In this document: piece by piece, positions 15,824-23,434 of the stretch
Position numbering within the stretch: position 1 is the first letter of the stretch
How the letters are laid out: the number at the start of each line of letters is the position of its first letter
DNA from: WHSW01 sp963846165
GTDB lineage: Bacteria; Actinomycetota; Thermoleophilia; Solirubrobacterales; 70-9
Direction: 5' to 3'
Assembly (NCBI GenBank): GCA_963846165.1
Contig: CAWJUU010000005.1
Location: 806,001-870,000, forward strand
Length of the DNA stretch: 64,000 nucleotides
Position numbers and translations under genes: made by a program
Notes under the pieces: generated by a model
The model's input: the letters and a program-made list of their open reading frames with translations, nothing else
Database searches by the model: none
What the model was told of the DNA's origin: nothing

Positions 15824-17768
15824 TAGTCGTCCTCGAGCTCGATCCCGAGAGCGTCGGCGCCGGCCTTGTACTCGTCGTCTTCCTCGGTGGTCGGCTGAAC
15901 CGGATCAGCGTCGCCGGGTGAAGCCTCCGATGACTCCTCTGTACCGTCACATCCGTCACATCCGTCACATCCGCTTGGCTTAGCGGTGCGGTTGTGACGG
16001 ATGTGACGCTTGTGACGGATAGAGCGGGGATCGGCAGGTACCGGCCGAACGCGTCCGCGAACTGGTCGAGGTGGTAGCCCTTCGCGGTCTCGTTGCCCAC
16101 CCGAACCGTCCTCGGTCGGATCTTGAACGGGCGCAGCAGCGTGGCGAGCCCGCGAGCGTCGAGACCCTCGCCGCGCCGGCGGTCACCCCAGGGGCTCTCG
16201 TCGAGGTTGTTCAAGTACGTGAGCAGGTCGGCGGTGAAGATCGCCGTCGAGTCGCCAAAGGCGGTGTCGATGTCCATGAGCAGCTGGACCTGCTCGGCCG
16301 GACGGTCGGTCTCGTCGCCGCCGGCGCCGAACGCGCGGGCAGCCTCCCGAGCTCGGTCCTGCCACTCGCCGCCGGCGTGCTCGCCGAGGACTAGCAGCGG
16401 CCACCACACCTCGGCCCTCCGATTGGTCAATCCGACGAGGTCCGGGCGGCGTCCCTTGAGCTCGTCGACGTGGCGCTCGGCCCACGCTCGGCAGCACTCG
16501 CGGAGCTCCTCGGCCCGGGGCCCGGCGTCGGGCGCGATATAGGACTCAACCGGGTCGCCAGCGCGCCGCGGTTCCATCCGGATCGTGACCGAGCGTGAGA
16601 GCAGCGCGGGCGGCATCTGGCGGACGTCAATCGCCGCGAAGGCCTTCGGGCAGTAACAGCTGAACTCCTCGAGCTCGCCGCTGTCGCTGCACCGCGGCAC
16701 CTTGGCGCCGGGCTTGTATCCGGCGTTGAGGACAGCGAGCGCGTCGCGCTTCTCGGCAAGGTCGAAGTTGTCGAGCTCATCGAGGAGGAGCGTCGGCTCG
16801 TCGCGGTCGATCTTCCGATAGAGGACCGCGGAGCTCGGGTTCACGGCGAGCCACGCCCGTCTCGAGACCGACGCGAGAACTTCCAGAAGCAAGCTCTTGG
16901 CCGACTCGGGCGCGGCGCTCGTGACCCGCAGGTACGGCGTAGCCCACCAGGCGGGGAAGGTCCAACCGTGCACGACCCAGAGCGCCAGGAGGTCGCCGAC
17001 GGCGCGCTCGTAACGCTCATCACCCTTCTCGACTACCGGCAAGACGACGTAGGTTTGGATGTAGTCGACGAGCCGGTCGAGCAGCTCGGCGAGCTCGAGA
17101 CGCTCGGGGTCGATGCCCTTCGCGAGCAGCTGGCGGGTGCGGTCGGCGGCCTTCCGGCGATAAGCGCCGTCCTCGGCCTTACGACGCACCTTCGGCGCGA
17201 CCGGCGCGCTGGCGAGCGCTTCGAGCAGCCAGCCGCGACGATCCTCTTCGCGGTAAAGCCGACTGGCGAGGTCCTCGCCATCGCCGAGCCGGACCACCTT
17301 CAGGATCGTGTAGCGCTGGAGCGCAGCTGCGATCTTGTTGCCCGCCTTGCGCCCGGCCTGGTCGCCGTCGAGTGCCAGGTAGACGCAGCCCGCGGCGCCG
17401 AGCTCGGCCGCGACGCGCTCGACCGGGATCGTGGTCCCGGGGATCGCGCAGATGGCGTAGGGGTCGCCGTTCAGCGCCGAGACCGCCGCGAGAGCGTCTG
17501 GCTCACCCTCGGCGAGGACGACTTCGGCACCCGGGTCGGGGCGGCCGGCCGGCCACCACAGGATCAGCTCCTCGCCTTTGGGCTGCTTGGTGACGCCGGT
17601 CGTCTAGGTCGCGGACTCGGTGATAGGGCTCGCCGCGCGGCGGCGCGTAGGGATAAAGGATCGAGTCGTTCGGCCCGAGCGCACCCCGAGCTGAAACGCG
17701 AGGTCGGCGTCGACGGCGTGGGCCTCGAGGTAGTTGCGGACCGCGGGCGCCAGGTCGAGCCGGGCCAT
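15823..17768 (-). pseudogene. TOPRIM-DUF3631 primase/helicase, frame-broken
   Basis: The gene starts at 17768 (MARLDLAPAVRNYLEAHAV), directly after the previous stop. After an N-terminal part, the TOPRIM domain shows VVLAEGEPDALAAVSALN and YLALDGDQAGRKAG. The DUF3631 ATPase-like half runs from WLLEALASAPVAPKV through SAAPESAKSLLLEVLAS, LLLDELDNFDL and LLSRSVTIRMEPRR to the C-terminus. Three frame breaks occur: near 17690, near 17600 and at about 15942, after which EESSEASPGDADPVQPTTEE leads to the stop at 15823-15825. Such proteins prime and unwind phage or satellite DNA. The C-terminal repeats are described at 15944-16018. Confidence 0.8.
15944..16018. repeat. Inverted array of 9-bp iterons inside the primase gene
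   Basis: Three head-to-tail 9-mers (CCGTCACAT at 15944, 15953, 15962) face three near-copies on the other strand (15993-16018, core TGTGACG) across a 22-bp centre. In the minus-strand reading frame they encode three SVT and three DVT repeats flanking TAPLSQA. The symmetry is at the DNA level, so it could be a replication-origin iteron set or a protein-binding site embedded in coding DNA, or simply a repeated linker. Confidence 0.65.
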
Positions 17769-18155
17769 CTAGTCCACCACCTCGAGCCCGGCCTCGCGGG
17801 CGATCGCGAGGATCTCGTCGTCGCTTCGCAGCTCGTCGTCCGACCCCTCGTCGCCGGTGAAGTCGATGACCAGTTCGACGACGTGCCGGCGAGCCCACGA
17901 GATTTCCGCCCAGTCGAGCAGCGCCTCCGTCGCCTCGTCGGTCGGATCCTGCTCGTCGAAGACGGCGCGCGGGGTCTCGCCCTCGCCCCACGGCCACGAC
18001 CCCCAGGACCCGAGGCCGTCGCCCTTGAACTGGCTCGGCTTGGTGCGAACCGGCGGCAGCGCGGCGAGCTCGGCGCGGCTGCGCTTACGGATCCGCGTGT
18101 AGACGACCGAGGGCGCCGAAGCGCCCCCAGTCCGTCCATCGTTGACGTCGCTCAT
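17769..18155 (-). CDS. Element protein of unknown function
   Basis: This 128-aa acidic protein starts MSDVNDGRTGGASAPSV and overlaps the upstream stop by ATGA; its TAG is followed at once by the primase ATG. It is rich in Asp/Glu (VIDFTGDEGSDDELRSDDE) with a possible helix WAEISWARRHVVELV. No motif or family is recognised. The tight coupling to the primase suggests a replication accessory role, by position only. Confidence 0.65.
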   Translation of the reverse strand: MSDVNDGRTGGASAPSVVYTRIRKRSRAELAALPPVRTKPSQFKGDGLGSWGSWPWGEGETPRAVFDEQDPTDEATEALLDWAEISWARRHVVELVIDFTGDEGSDDELRSDDEILAIAREAGLEVVD

Positions 18156-18364
18156 GGCACCCGCTCGCCGATTTCGATCCGCGGGCGGTGTCCGCCGGGA
18201 GTCACGCACCGGTACCAGTCGCCGGGCTCGTCCTCGACCACGACGACCCAGCGACGCGCGCCGCCGAGGTTCTCGGCCGGGAACATCACAACGTGATGCA
18301 ACCCGACAACCAGCAAGGGCCCCACAGGGCCCCCGGTCAGTCGCTTGATGTTCGCGCCGCTCAT
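18152..18364 (-). CDS. Small element protein of unknown function
   Basis: The 70-aa protein starts at 18364 (MSGANIKRLTGGPVGPLLVV) and overlaps both neighbours by ATGA. The middle (HHVVMFPAENLGGARRWVVV) and end (DWYRCVTPGGHRPRIEIGERV) look like a small beta-rich fold. No family recognised. Confidence 0.6.
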   Translation of the reverse strand: MSGANIKRLTGGPVGPLLVVGLHHVVMFPAENLGGARRWVVVVEDEPGDWYRCVTPGGHRPRIEIGERVP

Positions 18365-18561
18365 GGCCCGAGTTCCGGATTCATGACGCCGGCGGCGACG
18401 AGCTGGCGCTCGAGCTGCTCGAGCCGCGACTCGGCAAGCGCCAGGTCGCGGCTCAGCTCCTCGATGCGCGAGCGCAGCACGAGCTCGACGACCCCCGCAA
18501 GCTCGAGTGCCTCGCGCCGGATGCGGAGGTCGGCGGCAGTGTCGGGGATCGGGATCACCAC
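18361..18561 (-). CDS. Small coiled-coil element protein
   Basis: The 66-aa protein is almost wholly helical and charged: LRIRREALELAGVVELVLRS followed by SRDLALAESRLEQLERQLV gives clear heptads. It overlaps its neighbours by 7 and 4 bp. No known family; possibly a multimerisation or scaffold partner of adjacent proteins. Confidence 0.6.
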   Translation of the reverse strand: MVIPIPDTAADLRIRREALELAGVVELVLRSRIEELSRDLALAESRLEQLERQLVAAGVMNPELGP

Positions 18562-18980
18562 GCCTCCTCCTCGTCGCCGAGCGGCAGCGGCGCGTTAGCG
18601 GCCCGCGAGACCTCGGCGGCCTCACTGGTCACGATCCGGGCCGACTTGTCGACGTTGATGCCGTACTCGTACGCGCCCTTTTCGTTCATGCCGAACGCGG
18701 TGATCGCGATCGCGTCGCCGGGCCGCGGGTCGTGCTTGACGATCAGCCGCGCGAGAGCGGCCCGGCCGCCGAGCACGTCGACCAGCTCGCCGTCGGGCGT
18801 CTGGATCACCAGCTTCTCGAACGTGTCGCGGTCGCCGCGCGGCTGGCTGAACTTCAGCGTGTTGCGGCTCTCGACCACCCCGGCGATCGTGTCCGGGAAC
18901 GTCTCCGGATCCCAGGTCGGGTTGTAGCCGTCGTCCGGCTCATCGGCCGGGGGTGGAACACTGATCGGAGAGGAACTCAT
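18555..18980 (-). CDS. Element protein, possible single-strand-binding/OB-like
   Basis: This 141-aa protein starts at 18980 (MSSSPISVPPPADEPDDGYN) with AAGGAGAG upstream. A proline-rich, acidic N-terminus precedes a beta-rich core (FEKLVIQTPDGELVDVLGG, GDAIAITAFGMNEKGAYEYG) and an acidic C-terminal tail ending DEEEAW. A beta-barrel core with an acidic tail recalls phage DNA-metabolism proteins, but no family is established. Confidence 0.6.
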   Translation of the reverse strand: MSSSPISVPPPADEPDDGYNPTWDPETFPDTIAGVVESRNTLKFSQPRGDRDTFEKLVIQTPDGELVDVLGGRAALARLIVKHDPRPGDAIAITAFGMNEKGAYEYGINVDKSARIVTSEAAEVSRAANAPLPLGDEEEAW

Positions 18981-19941
18981 CGTTCTCTCCTTTCCGCGGG
19001 CGCTGGCTACCACCGGCGCCCGCGTCGTTTACGGGGGATCGGCCCCCGCTGCCGTTGCGTAGGTACGTGATCGGCCGCCGGCGCTCGGGCGGGTCTGAGG
19101 GCAAGCGCGTTAGGAGCCCGCCCCAGCGCGCGGGGCTCGAGGCTCGCCGGGTCAGCGAACCCAGCGGGCTTCGAAGGTGGGAAGTGCCACCGTCACAGCC
19201 GGTCGGGGCGGCCAGGAACCTTGCGCACCACAGACAGCAAGGATCGCCACCTTCGTCGAGGTAGCGCATAGGGCGATCGCAACCGCAGAGCTCGAGCTCG
19301 GTCGGCAGCTCCTCGCGGCCAACCTGCTTTTCAGCTCGCGCGAGGAGCTCTGCGGTGTCGACGATCGCGCGGTCGAGCGCGGCACGGTCCGCAACCGCAC
19401 CGTTCGCGCGGTCAGCGAGGTTCGTCAGCGTCCAGAGCGCGTGACGCTGAGCGACGACCTCCTCGGCAGCCCGCTGGCCGGAGAGGCGTCGATCCTCAGC
19501 GATCTCCTTGGCCTCGCTCTTCTTCCGGGCGCGGTGATGGCGCGCGCGGTGGGCGTCACTACAGTGCCGCGCGTCGACGTTAAGGCGGTCGATAGGTGCC
19601 CCGCACCACTCACAGGTACGGGGCTCGGGGTCTGAGCCGTCGGGGTCGTCGCTGCTCGAGGAGCGGGCGCGGCCACCACGACGCGAACCGCGTCTGTGTT
19701 CGTTCTGGCCCTCGCGTGGGGCGTGGCCCCGCGGCGCGCTCGTCTGGGGAGGGGCGTCGGCGTAGCCCTTCGCCTGGCAGTAGCGCACCCACTCCCGCGG
19801 GTGCTCGCGGGCGAAGCGCTGGCGCAATTCCTGCTGCTTGTCGAGCTCCTGGTCGAAGGCCGCACGGGCGGCTTCGCCGGTCAAGTGCTGGCCGTCGTCC
19901 GTCTCTGCGGTGGTCCCGGCCGAGGTGAATTTCAGCTTCAT
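18940..19941 (-). CDS. Zinc-finger element protein of unknown function
   Basis: The frame starts at 19941 (MKLKFTSAGTTAETDDGQHL) with AGGAGGGG upstream. A helical segment (FDQELDKQQELRQRFAREH) is followed by CEWCGAPIDRLNVDARHCSDAHRARHHRARK, a C-x2-C...H-C zinc-binding pattern common in phage and actinobacterial proteins, and later CGCDRP with CLWCARF. The first 250 residues look genuine. The last 80 are Arg/Pro-rich with weak coding character and run 40 bp into the next gene, so the real C-terminus may lie near 19200 after a frame break. Confidence 0.6.
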   Translation of the reverse strand: MKLKFTSAGTTAETDDGQHLTGEAARAAFDQELDKQQELRQRFAREHPREWVRYCQAKGYADAPPQTSAPRGHAPREGQNEHRRGSRRGGRARSSSSDDPDGSDPEPRTCEWCGAPIDRLNVDARHCSDAHRARHHRARKKSEAKEIAEDRRLSGQRAAEEVVAQRHALWTLTNLADRANGAVADRAALDRAIVDTAELLARAEKQVGREELPTELELCGCDRPMRYLDEGGDPCCLWCARFLAAPTGCDGGTSHLRSPLGSLTRRASSPARWGGLLTRLPSDPPERRRPITYLRNGSGGRSPVNDAGAGGSQRPRKGENDEFLSDQCSTPGR

Positions 19942-19965
19942 CGCGCCCCCTCCTCGAGGGTGAAA

Positions 19966-20040
19966 GTTTGACCTGCGTTCCTCGCGGTGTTCGGTGTTGG
20001 CGCCGACCCCGCAGGGCCGACGCCTTCACCAAGGTCAAAC
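19966..20040. promoter_or_regulatory. Widely spaced 9-bp inverted repeat before the leftward operon
   Basis: GTTTGACCT (19966-19974) and its exact complement AGGTCAAAC (20032-20040) flank 57 bp just upstream of the leftward element genes. On the minus strand the right copy supplies a TTGACC that could serve as a -35 box. Candidate operator pair for the element's master repressor; no repressor gene is recognised nearby. Confidence 0.4.
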
Positions 20041-20408
20041 CGCGATGAAACGGCAACTCCATCTTCCCAAGCCCCTCGTACGGATCGGCGCGGAGACCAT
20101 CCGGACTCCCCGCGTCCTGCGCTATTGACGTGTGGTTCGGCCAGCTCGCGCTTCATCCGACGACGATCGTGGCGTCGGTGGGCGCTTCGTCAGTCGTTGG
20201 TCGACTTGGCGTCGGTCTGCGAGTTGCTTGCCGAGGCCTTGCCGGCGCCGACGGGCGCTAGTTCGTGACCGCCGCATCGCCGAGTGCGTTTCGACCGAAG
20301 CTTCGGATCTAGACGAGTCCCGTGATGTTGCGTTCTGCCGGGACGTCATCCTTAGGACGTACGAGGCCAAGGTTTCGCTTTGCATGGAAAGCGCAACCTT
20401 TCCCGTGC
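20041..20408. other. Gene-poor stretch before the cargo zone
   Basis: No convincing coding frame is seen in 370 bp. It holds a perfect 12-bp palindrome (CCGAAGCTTCGG, 20295-20306) and a strong hairpin at about 20369-20400 (AAGGTTTCGCTTT pairing with AAAGCGCAACCTT around GCATGG). A diverged copy of the hairpin follows the first cargo gene at about 20830-20855. Confidence 0.5.
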
Positions 20409-20436
20409 GCGAGATACTGCGCGGGCGATGTTGCGG
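20409..20436 (+). promoter_or_regulatory. Repeated 5' border, copy 1 (promoter plus leaderless start)
   Basis: GCGAGATACTGCGCGGGCG is followed directly by ATG. GATACT resembles a -10 box about 10 bp before the ATG, as in leaderless actinobacterial genes. Here the ATG opens a 15-codon frame (MLRVHDDTSDRGGPS) that ends in TGA overlapping the TTG of the next gene and containing its GGAGG, so it can act as a coupled leader. Confidence 0.55.
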
Positions 20437-20471
20437 GTGCACGACGACACTTCTGACAGAGGAGGACCGAG

Positions 20472-20744
20472 TTGATCCTGGCAACGACGACGGTCGAGGA
20501 TTTCGATCGCTTCTTGAGTGTCTTCTCAACCAAGGGCGCTGAGAAGCGAAAGCAGCACGGGTCCAAGGGTGCGACCGTCTTTCGCGATCCCAATGAGGGC
20601 GACCGATTCTGGGTGCTTTACGACTGGGATGAGGAGGGCTTACATAGCTTCCTCTCCGACCCAGAGGTCCCGCCGATCATTCAAGAAGCCGGGTACAAAA
20701 GAAGGCTCCAGCCGGCGGAGTTCGTCGGCCAGTACGACTCCTAG
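20472..20744 (+). CDS. Small ferredoxin-fold/ABM-like protein (cargo)
   Basis: This 90-aa protein starts at TTG with AGAGGAGG 7 bp upstream and a leader ORF stop overlapping the start. The pattern MILATTTVEDFDRFLSVF, GATVFRDPNEGDRFWVLYDW, LHSFLSDPEVPPIIQEAGY fits a dimeric alpha-beta barrel as in antibiotic-biosynthesis-monooxygenase-like and stress-response proteins. No catalytic motif is evident. Lies in the element's cargo zone, transcribed against the element operon. Confidence 0.7.
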   Translation: MILATTTVEDFDRFLSVFSTKGAEKRKQHGSKGATVFRDPNEGDRFWVLYDWDEEGLHSFLSDPEVPPIIQEAGYKRRLQPAEFVGQYDS

Positions 20745-20766
20745 GCCCCCGCGCCCAGGATCGGAC

Positions 20767-20856
20767 CCGTCGAAGCCGCCCGGCTGCAGTAGTAGTCCAG
20801 AAGTAGCGCTTTTGGACGAAGAGCGCAACGTTCCGCTTCGCATGGAAAGCGTTACG
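20767..20856 (+). repeat. Repeated 3' border, copy 1, with hairpin
   Basis: GTCGAAGCCGCCCGGCTG followed by AGTAGT and CCAGAAGTAGCGC matches the border at 23139 and, more loosely, 22366 and 22789. It reads like the C-terminal EAAGL plus stop of the SnoaL gene at 47449. It ends in a hairpin related to that at 20369. Confidence 0.5.
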
Positions 20857-20887
20857 GCCGCGCGGCGCGACCAGCTCTCCGCCCAAC

Positions 20888-21478
20888 CTACGGTTCGAAG
20901 TTCCTTCTTGCGATCTCCTTGCCCCACGTTTCCGTGATGAACCAGACCGAGTCCTTGTCATCGAACTCCACCGACTCGCCGTTGGAGAACTCCGCCACGG
21001 CGTGGTGGCCCTCGACAACGACCCGCTCGACCGTCGCATTGGCAAACGACTTCCGAAACTCCGACGACGGCGGCGTGCAGTTCTTTATCGGGTCGTAGCC
21101 CACGCGTTCGCAGCCCATCCGCTCGCAAGCCGGCTGCCCCATGTGGCGACACGTGTTGCGGTCGGCCGCGAACAGCGCTGCCCAGTCGTTGCCCATCTGC
21201 TCGATCCTCTCCTCCTCATTACCCCCGATCGAGTAGACGGTCGAGACGGGTCGCCCGGCGGCGGTGCTCTGTAGGGCGGCGGCCTTCTGGCGCTCCCCAC
21301 GGGCGGAGGTAGGGACGGTCACCCCGATCTCGGTCGGCGTTCGCGTGGCGAGCCGGTTCTCATCCGTGGTCTCGGTCGCGGACGCTGCGGTGGCCTCCTC
21401 GTCGTCGCCTCCTCCGCAGGCAACGAGCCCGAGCGCGCCGAGTGCCAAGAGTGAGAGCAGCAGTGCAAGCTTTTTCAT
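20888..21478 (-). CDS. Exported lipoprotein of unknown function (cargo)
   Basis: The 196-aa protein has a clean lipoprotein signal (MKKLALLLSLLALGALG, lipobox LVAC) and an acidic low-complexity linker. The C-terminal domain (EERIEQMGNDWAALFAADRN, then CRHMGQPACERMGCERVG, and GHHAVAEFSNGESVEF with VWFITETWGK) resembles secreted NTF2-like proteins with disulfide-forming cysteines. GGAGGAC precedes the ATG. It runs leftward within the cargo zone. Confidence 0.75.
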   Translation of the reverse strand: MKKLALLLSLLALGALGLVACGGGDDEEATAASATETTDENRLATRTPTEIGVTVPTSARGERQKAAALQSTAAGRPVSTVYSIGGNEEERIEQMGNDWAALFAADRNTCRHMGQPACERMGCERVGYDPIKNCTPPSSEFRKSFANATVERVVVEGHHAVAEFSNGESVEFDDKDSVWFITETWGKEIARRNFEP

Positions 21479-21570
21479 CCGCGTCCTCCTAGGATCGTCT
21501 GTCGAATCCGATCATCGACCCGGTCCGTTTCAGGTCTGTTTCAGCCCGGTAACAGCCAGTTACGGCCAGA

Positions 21571-21600
21571 GCGAGATACTGCGCGGGCGACGTCGCAGGA
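21571..21600 (+). repeat. Repeated 5' border, copy 2 (start codon mutated)
   Basis: This copy is identical to copy 3 at 22441 except that the ATG is ACG; the match extends 9 bp upstream. What follows (TCGCAGGAGAACCTCGAG) would read SQENLE, the usual opening of SnoaL-family genes in this lineage, and then coding similarity fades. It looks like the stump of a deleted SnoaL gene. Confidence 0.55.
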
Positions 21601-21789
21601 GAACCTCGAGGCAATCGCGCTCGGTGGCCCCTCGGGCCGACGGTTCGCGCCTTCGCACGCCTAGACCACGCCTAGCCCGGCCCTTTGATACCGAGCGTGT
21701 ACCGCCGTGTTGGAGGCTTCTGGCTGTCAACCGGCACCGAGCCTCGCCTCGCTGGTGACCAGGTTTCGGGCCGAAACCAAGGGAGAGCC

Positions 21790-22323
21790 ATGAAGAAGCC
21801 AATCGTTCTCATCGCCGCGATCGTCGCGGTCGTCGGCCTTTGCGCGGCGGTTGCCGTGGCCAAGGAAACAACCAAGGTCCCGGCCTCGGCGTCGATCAAG
21901 TTCACCGGAACCGTCGAGGGCGCAGGCGGTGGTGACGGCCGCTTCGTAAACGGCACCTTCTCGGGCGAGCTGAAGTTCGAGGGCAGCGATCAGATCGTCT
22001 GGGTTACGACGAAGGAGGGCTGTCGGAAGCAGCGCAAGGTCGTTCTGTATGAAAAGGCGATACGAGGCCTCCCGGCGAGGCGGGCGGGCGCCGATAGGTC
22101 CAATAACCGTGGTAGGTACAGGATTGAGGCCCGCGCCAACGTCTGGCTCGTCTGGGTAAAGGTCAGGAAGAAGATCATCATCGAGAACGACGGCGAGAAG
22201 GTCGTCTGCAAGAAGACCAGGTCGAAGAAACTCCCGGTAACCCGGCTCGCGAACGATGTTCGGGAACCTGAGACTCGCCGGTCAAACGGTCATCGTCGAC
22301 CTGCTCCGCTGGCGCGTAACTGA
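21790..22323 (+). CDS. Secreted protein of unknown function (cargo)
   Basis: The 177-aa protein starts at 21790 with AGGGAGAG upstream. A signal peptide (MKKPIVLIAAIVAVVGLC, cut near AVAKE) precedes a beta-rich domain (SIKFTGTVEGAGGGDGRFVN, SGELKFEGSDQIVWVTTKEG) and very basic segments (VRKKIIIENDGEKVV, KKTRSKKLPV). Alternating strands and lysines suggest a secreted surface or matrix-binding beta-sandwich. No family recognised; the Arg-rich last 20 residues may be out of frame. Confidence 0.6.
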   Translation: MKKPIVLIAAIVAVVGLCAAVAVAKETTKVPASASIKFTGTVEGAGGGDGRFVNGTFSGELKFEGSDQIVWVTTKEGCRKQRKVVLYEKAIRGLPARRAGADRSNNRGRYRIEARANVWLVWVKVRKKIIIENDGEKVVCKKTRSKKLPVTRLANDVREPETRRSNGHRRPAPLARN

Positions 22324-22365
22324 ATAACCGGGCGGGCATCCGCAGCGAGCGAACGCGGGTGCCCG

Positions 22366-22400
22366 CCGGGCTGCGGGAGTAGGCCAGTAGACGGCGTTCT
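22366..22400 (+). repeat. Repeated 3' border, partial copy
   Basis: GCCGGGCTGCGGGAGTAGG followed by CCAGTAGACGGCG matches the 23139 border (GCCGGGCTGTCGGAGTAGG, CCAGAAGTACCGCC). In SnoaL genes this would encode AGLxE and the stop. It lies 40 bp after the secreted-protein gene and 40 bp before the next 5' border. Confidence 0.45.
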
Positions 22401-22440
22401 GGCCAGTCCGTGGCTCCTACTCAGCTCCGCCACGGCCAGA

Positions 22441-22471
22441 GCGAGATACTGCGCGGGCGATGTCGCAGGAG
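22441..22471 (+). promoter_or_regulatory. Repeated 5' border, copy 3
   Basis: GCGAGATACTGCGCGGGCG is followed by ATGTCGCAGGAG, preceded by the ACGGCCAGA shared with copy 2. The ATG opens a short out-of-frame ORF overlapping the start of the 22488 gene. A GATACT -10-like hexamer lies 10 bp before the ATG. Confidence 0.55.
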
Positions 22472-22487
22472 CTAGAGAGGAGCCTAG

Positions 22488-22757
22488 ATGGTCCGCCTAT
22501 TTATCCGCCACAACGTCGAGGACTACCAAGCGTGGAGGAACGCGTACGACGAGTTCGATGAGCAGCGCCGAGCGATGGGGGTTTCAGGAGATGCGGTATT
22601 CCAGTCAATCGACGACCCGAACGACGTCACCGTATGGCATGACTTCGACACCGCTGAAGCTGCGAAAGCCTTGGTCTCGTCGGACGAGCTGAGAAATGCG
22701 ATGCAGGGCGGAGGCGTTCAGGGAGAGCCCCAGGTCTGGTTCGTCGCCTCGAGCTAA
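22488..22757 (+). CDS. Small dimeric alpha-beta barrel protein (cargo)
   Basis: This 89-aa protein starts at ATG with GAGAGGAG upstream. MVRLFIRHNVEDYQAWRNAY, FQSIDDPNDVTVWHDFDTAE and ALVSSDELRNAMQ form the beta-alpha-beta layout of ABM/cyclase-like proteins. It resembles the 22855 product in length and order of motifs, so the two are probably distant duplicates. Function unknown. Confidence 0.72.
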   Translation: MVRLFIRHNVEDYQAWRNAYDEFDEQRRAMGVSGDAVFQSIDDPNDVTVWHDFDTAEAAKALVSSDELRNAMQGGGVQGEPQVWFVASS

Positions 22758-22788
22758 GTGCAAGTCGCGTAACCCGGGGCACGCTAAC

Positions 22789-22810
22789 CCTCGAAGCCGC
22801 CGGGAGTAGC
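22789..22810 (+). repeat. Repeated 3' border, short copy
   Basis: CCTCGAAGCCGCCGGGAGTAG is the border with the GCTG(T)CG part deleted. It separates the two paralogous barrel genes. Confidence 0.4.
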
Positions 22811-22854
22811 AGACGCGTCATAGGATCCGACGAGGCGAACGAAAGGACTTCTCG

Positions 22855-23118
22855 ATGGCTACGTACGTGATCACCCACGAAGTGGACGATGTTGAGCACT
22901 GGCTTAGCTCGCCGAAGCGCGAGGAGGTGTTCGGTCCCATGGGAATCACCCTGCGCACCTTTCGGGACCCAGGCGGATCAAGCACGACCGCGCTTATCGC
23001 CGAGATCCCGGACATGGAGGCGTTCCAGGACTTCATGAAGAGCGACGAGGCGGCGGATGCCATGAAGCACGACGGCGTCCATCCGGAGACCGTCGTCGTT
23101 CTGAGCGAGGGTCAGTAG
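22855..23118 (+). CDS. Small dimeric alpha-beta barrel protein (cargo)
   Basis: The 87-aa protein (MATYVITHEVDDVEHWLSSP, LRTFRDPGGSSTTALIAEIP, MEAFQDFMKSDEAADAMKHD) has the same ferredoxin-like topology as its neighbour. GAAAGGAC precedes the ATG. No catalytic residues are evident; such proteins often bind small aromatic or polyketide-like ligands. It is followed 20 bp later by the best-preserved 3' border. Confidence 0.72.
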   Translation: MATYVITHEVDDVEHWLSSPKREEVFGPMGITLRTFRDPGGSSTTALIAEIPDMEAFQDFMKSDEAADAMKHDGVHPETVVVLSEGQ

Positions 23119-23138
23119 CAGCGCGAAGGGTCTCGAAG

Positions 23139-23200
23139 CCCTCGAAGCCGCCGGGCTGTCGGAGTAGGCCCAGAAGTACCGCCTTCGGACGGGAAGCGCT
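23139..23200 (+). repeat. Repeated 3' border, best copy
   Basis: CCCTCGAAGCCGCCGGGCTG continues to CGGAGTAG and would read ALEAAGLSE and stop, matching the C-terminus (EALEAAGL) of the intact SnoaL protein at 47449. The following CCAGAAGTACCGCCTTCGGACG matches copy 1. Confidence 0.55.
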
Positions 23201-23235
23201 AGTCCCGCTGTTATGGCCTAGACGGACGTCAAGCG

Positions 23236-23401
23236 TCACCGCGACCCCCCGACATAGATGGCCGACGGGTTCCCCGCTTCGCGCTGTCCGCGTTCGATTG
23301 CCGCAAGCTCCTCGGGCGATTCGGGGCCGTAGTAGCGACCGCCTGGGCGAGTCACACCGCGTTAGGGCCTCACTCACCTGCCTTGCCTCGGGATCACTCA
23401 T
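23236..23401 (-). CDS. Possible small element protein (one frame break)
   Basis: Two short frames join if one base near 23357 is ignored: MSDPEARQVSEALTR, then GRYYGPESPEELAAIERGQR ending IYVGGSR and TGA. The total of about 54 residues and the position just downstream of the small terminase fit a small phage protein. Low support. Confidence 0.35.
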
Positions 23402-23434
23402 CAGACGCCTACTCATCGTGGATCGTCGGCGCGC

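Noticed and set aside
15944..16018. CRISPR array
   Set aside because: The units are 9 bp, contiguous and in-frame coding, with no spacers.
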